DNA from: JAYQKL01 sp049890195
GTDB taxonomy: Bacteria; Pseudomonadota; Alphaproteobacteria; RS24
Direction of reading: 5' to 3'
NCBI GenBank assembly: GCA_049890195.1
Contig: JBMHBY010000004.1
Coordinates: 58,137-122,136 of the forward strand
DNA length: 64,000 bases
Position 1 is the first letter of the stretch; every line of letters starts with the position of its first letter. This document shows positions 62,668 to 64,000 of this stretch, in pieces. The notes under the pieces were generated by a model that saw only the letters and a list, made by a program, of their open reading frames with translations, was not told where the DNA came from and did not search any database. The translations under genes were made by a program, and so were the position numbers.

Positions 62668-62707
62668 GGAGTTCCTCCACCGCGTCGCTTCAAATCTGTC
62701 TGGTGTC

Positions 62708-62736
62708 TTGACATTGCGGATGGAAAAGAGCATGAA
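62708..62736 (+). promoter_or_regulatory. Weak candidate promoter for panD
   Basis: A consensus -35 TTGACA (62708-62713) lies 41 bases after rpoD; 17 bases later stands CATGAA, a poor -10 (three of six matches). A separate promoter for panD is plausible but weakly supported. Confidence 0.25.
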
Positions 62737-62766
62737 GCGTGGTATGTATGTGTAATGGGGTTGACC

Positions 62767-63105
62767 ATGCAACTGACAATGATGAAAGCGAAAATCCATC
62801 GCGCCAAGGTTACGCAATGTGATATGCACTATGAAGGGTCCATATCAATTGACCGTGACTGGCTGGATGAGGTCGGCATTCTGCCGCATGAGCAGGTTGA
62901 TGTGCTGAACATCAACACCGGTGCGCGTTTCACAACCTATGCGATTGAAGCGCCCCGCGGCTCTGCGACCATCGGTATTAATGGCGCGGCTGCGCGTCTG
63001 GCCCAGGTCGATGATCTGGTCATCATTGTGGCTTATGCATCCATGAGTGATGCGGAGGCCGAAAACCATACCCCGCGGGTGATCACCCTGACGCCCCGGT
63101 CCTGA
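62767..63105 (+). CDS. panD: Aspartate 1-decarboxylase proenzyme
   Basis: A 112-residue PanD-like proenzyme. The autocleavage site is Gly-Ser in MHYEGSISID (residues 22-31), which yields the pyruvoyl group; IGINGAAARLAQVDDLVIIVAYA near the C-terminus is the conserved tail of the fold. It makes beta-alanine for pantothenate/CoA. The ATG at 62767 has GGGG just upstream and gives the typical KIHRAKVT start; 62755 is the alternative. It stands alone between rpoD and a tRNA gene. Confidence 0.92.
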   Translation: MQLTMMKAKIHRAKVTQCDMHYEGSISIDRDWLDEVGILPHEQVDVLNINTGARFTTYAIEAPRGSATIGINGAAARLAQVDDLVIIVAYASMSDAEAENHTPRVITLTPRS

Positions 63106-63130
63106 CCGTCAGGTAAGGGCAGCGCTTTGG

Positions 63131-63207
63131 GGGCCTGTAGCTCAGTTGGTTAGAGCGAACCGCTCATAACGGTTTGGTCGCAGGTTCGAGTCCTGCCGGG
63201 CCCACCA
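63131..63207 (+). tRNA. tRNA with CAT anticodon, probably Ile2 (lysidine-type)
   Basis: A full cloverleaf with acceptor GGGCCTG/CGGGCCC, D-arm AGCTCAGTTGGTTAGAGC, anticodon loop CTCATAA (CAT), variable TTGGTCGC, T-arm GCAGGTTCGAGTCCTGC and encoded CCA. CAT genes may be initiator Met, elongator Met or lysidine-modified Ile2; an initiator is unlikely given the fully paired 1-72 and the loop. The TTGGTCGC region looks like E. coli ileX, so Ile2 is favoured but not certain. Its 3' half is overlapped antisense by the CobW-family frame. Confidence 0.9.
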
Positions 63208-64000
63208 CTTCCGCCTGCTTGAGGTCATTTTCCAGCGCATCGAGGTCGCATATTCCCCGCACAGCGATAAACACAAGCTGTGGTGCGGCGGGCGTTGCCG
63301 GCGTCAGCTTCCAGTCCGTCTCAACAAGTTGCAAACGATGCGTGCCGGTATGCCCCTTGGCGCGCGCCAGCTTTCCGGCATAAGCACCCAGTAGGTCTTC
63401 CAGCATTGCAATGTCGAGCGGATATTTGGGCGAAACATGAATATGCTCAAAAACATCACCCGCATTGACCGATTCGGACTGGAGCTTATGTAGGTTTTTC
63501 GCGGCATGCGATTGTGTTGCGTTTTCCGGCGTCGTCAGCAACAGGCGTGCAAAATTGTCAATGCGCGCCGTGTTCAAAATGGGGGCATCGGTCAGCGATG
63601 CAATCAGCCCGCGCGTTGCCGTACCATCATCCGGCATCATGTCGGTTTTGCTGAGTAAAATAAGGTCGGCCTGGGCCAATTGTCGTGTCACCAGCTTGCC
63701 GACAAATTTGTCATGGCGTTTTTGGGGCAGGGTGGTGCTGTCGGCCACCACAAAAACCCCCGTGAGGAGGAGCCCCTCAATACCGGCTCCGGCCAGCGCA
63801 AGCCGCGCCGGTTCGCCAGCGCCGCTGGCCTCGATCAGAACGGCGTCGGGCGGAGGGCTGTCAGCCACAAGCATCATCAACTGGCTGGTCAGGTCTTCTT
63901 GCATCTGGCAGCACGCGCAACCATTGGTCAGCGTGAGCGTGGTGCCGTCATGGTCGGCAATAAGTCCGGCGTCAATATTCACCTTGCCGAGGTCATTGAC
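63164..64000 (-). CDS. CobW/P47K-family GTPase, N-terminus off window
   Basis: The visible 278 residues are the C-terminal part of a COG0523/CobW GTPase. The metal-binding CxCC motif appears as NGCACCQM near the window edge; Walker B-like VLIEASGAGEPA and the guanine-binding LLSKTDMM (a variant of NKxD) follow, then a C-terminal CobW domain (residues 170-260). The Walker A lies outside the window. Members insert metals, often zinc or cobalt. The last 15 codons (ending GPAGLEPATKPL) and the stop are antisense to the tRNA gene. Confidence 0.88.
   Translation of the reverse strand, partial: VNDLGKVNIDAGLIADHDGTTLTLTNGCACCQMQEDLTSQLMMLVADSPPPDAVLIEASGAGEPARLALAGAGIEGLLLTGVFVVADSTTLPQKRHDKFVGKLVTRQLAQADLILLSKTDMMPDDGTATRGLIASLTDAPILNTARIDNFARLLLTTPENATQSHAAKNLHKLQSESVNAGDVFEHIHVSPKYPLDIAMLEDLLGAYAGKLARAKGHTGTHRLQLVETDWKLTPATPAAPQLVFIAVRGICDLDALENDLKQAEVVGPAGLEPATKPL

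Overview
The window looks like a chromosomal segment of a marine-type alphaproteobacterium. Evidence: the housekeeping block carA-carB-greA, yqeY-dnaG-rpoD; a DnaG whose N-terminal domain lacks the zinc ligands, as I recall for Alphaproteobacteria; TonB-dependent uptake; and a full retinal-synthesis operon. I cannot name the genus from sequence alone. No insertion sequence, phage gene, CRISPR array or rRNA was seen.

Region 1 (1-22.2 kb) is catabolic: a lipid-transfer-type thiolase (cut by the left edge) with its DUF35 partner, a LuxR-type regulator, a ThuA-like protein, a Rieske oxygenase, three short-chain dehydrogenases, dihydrolipoamide dehydrogenase, a TonB-dependent receptor, a zinc-free oxidoreductase, a pair of acyl-CoA dehydrogenases, a KstD-like flavoprotein and a DMT transporter. 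An ACAD10-type phosphotransferase and a second thiolase at 31.3-33.8 kb may belong to the same physiology. The set suggests uptake and breakdown of a hydrophobic cyclic compound (sterol or terpenoid-like) through CoA intermediates; the substrate is inference. A DUF3604 / peptidyl-prolyl isomerase / HupE-like trio (11.5-15.3 kb) sits inside it.

Region 2 (22.2-30.2 kb) is a cell-envelope locus: a CvpA-like protein, a chimeric TPR / Ig-like / TbpB-barrel-like protein, a very acidic, repeat-rich FecR-domain giant with thrombospondin type 3 repeats, and a TPR plus outer-membrane barrel protein resembling Slam translocons. Threonine tRNA genes flank the FecR/barrel pair. This is my best candidate for a poorly described system.

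Region 3 (33.9-43.3 kb) is an eight-gene operon crtE-crtI-crtB-crtY-blh-idi2 followed by two genes encoding the two halves of a photolyase/cryptochrome fold as separate proteins in swapped order. It should make beta-carotene and cleave it to retinal, yet no rhodopsin gene is in the window. A conventional full-length photolyase is convergent with it, sharing a CTAG that carries both stop codons.

Region 4 (43.4-64 kb) is mostly housekeeping: uvrB, aspartate aminotransferase, trxB, lrp, greA, carAB, yqeY, dnaG, rpoD, panD, a CAT-anticodon tRNA and a CobW-family GTPase cut by the right edge. Inserted between trxB and lrp are an ELM1-family protein, a 2OG-Fe(II) oxygenase and an unrecognised 654-residue protein.
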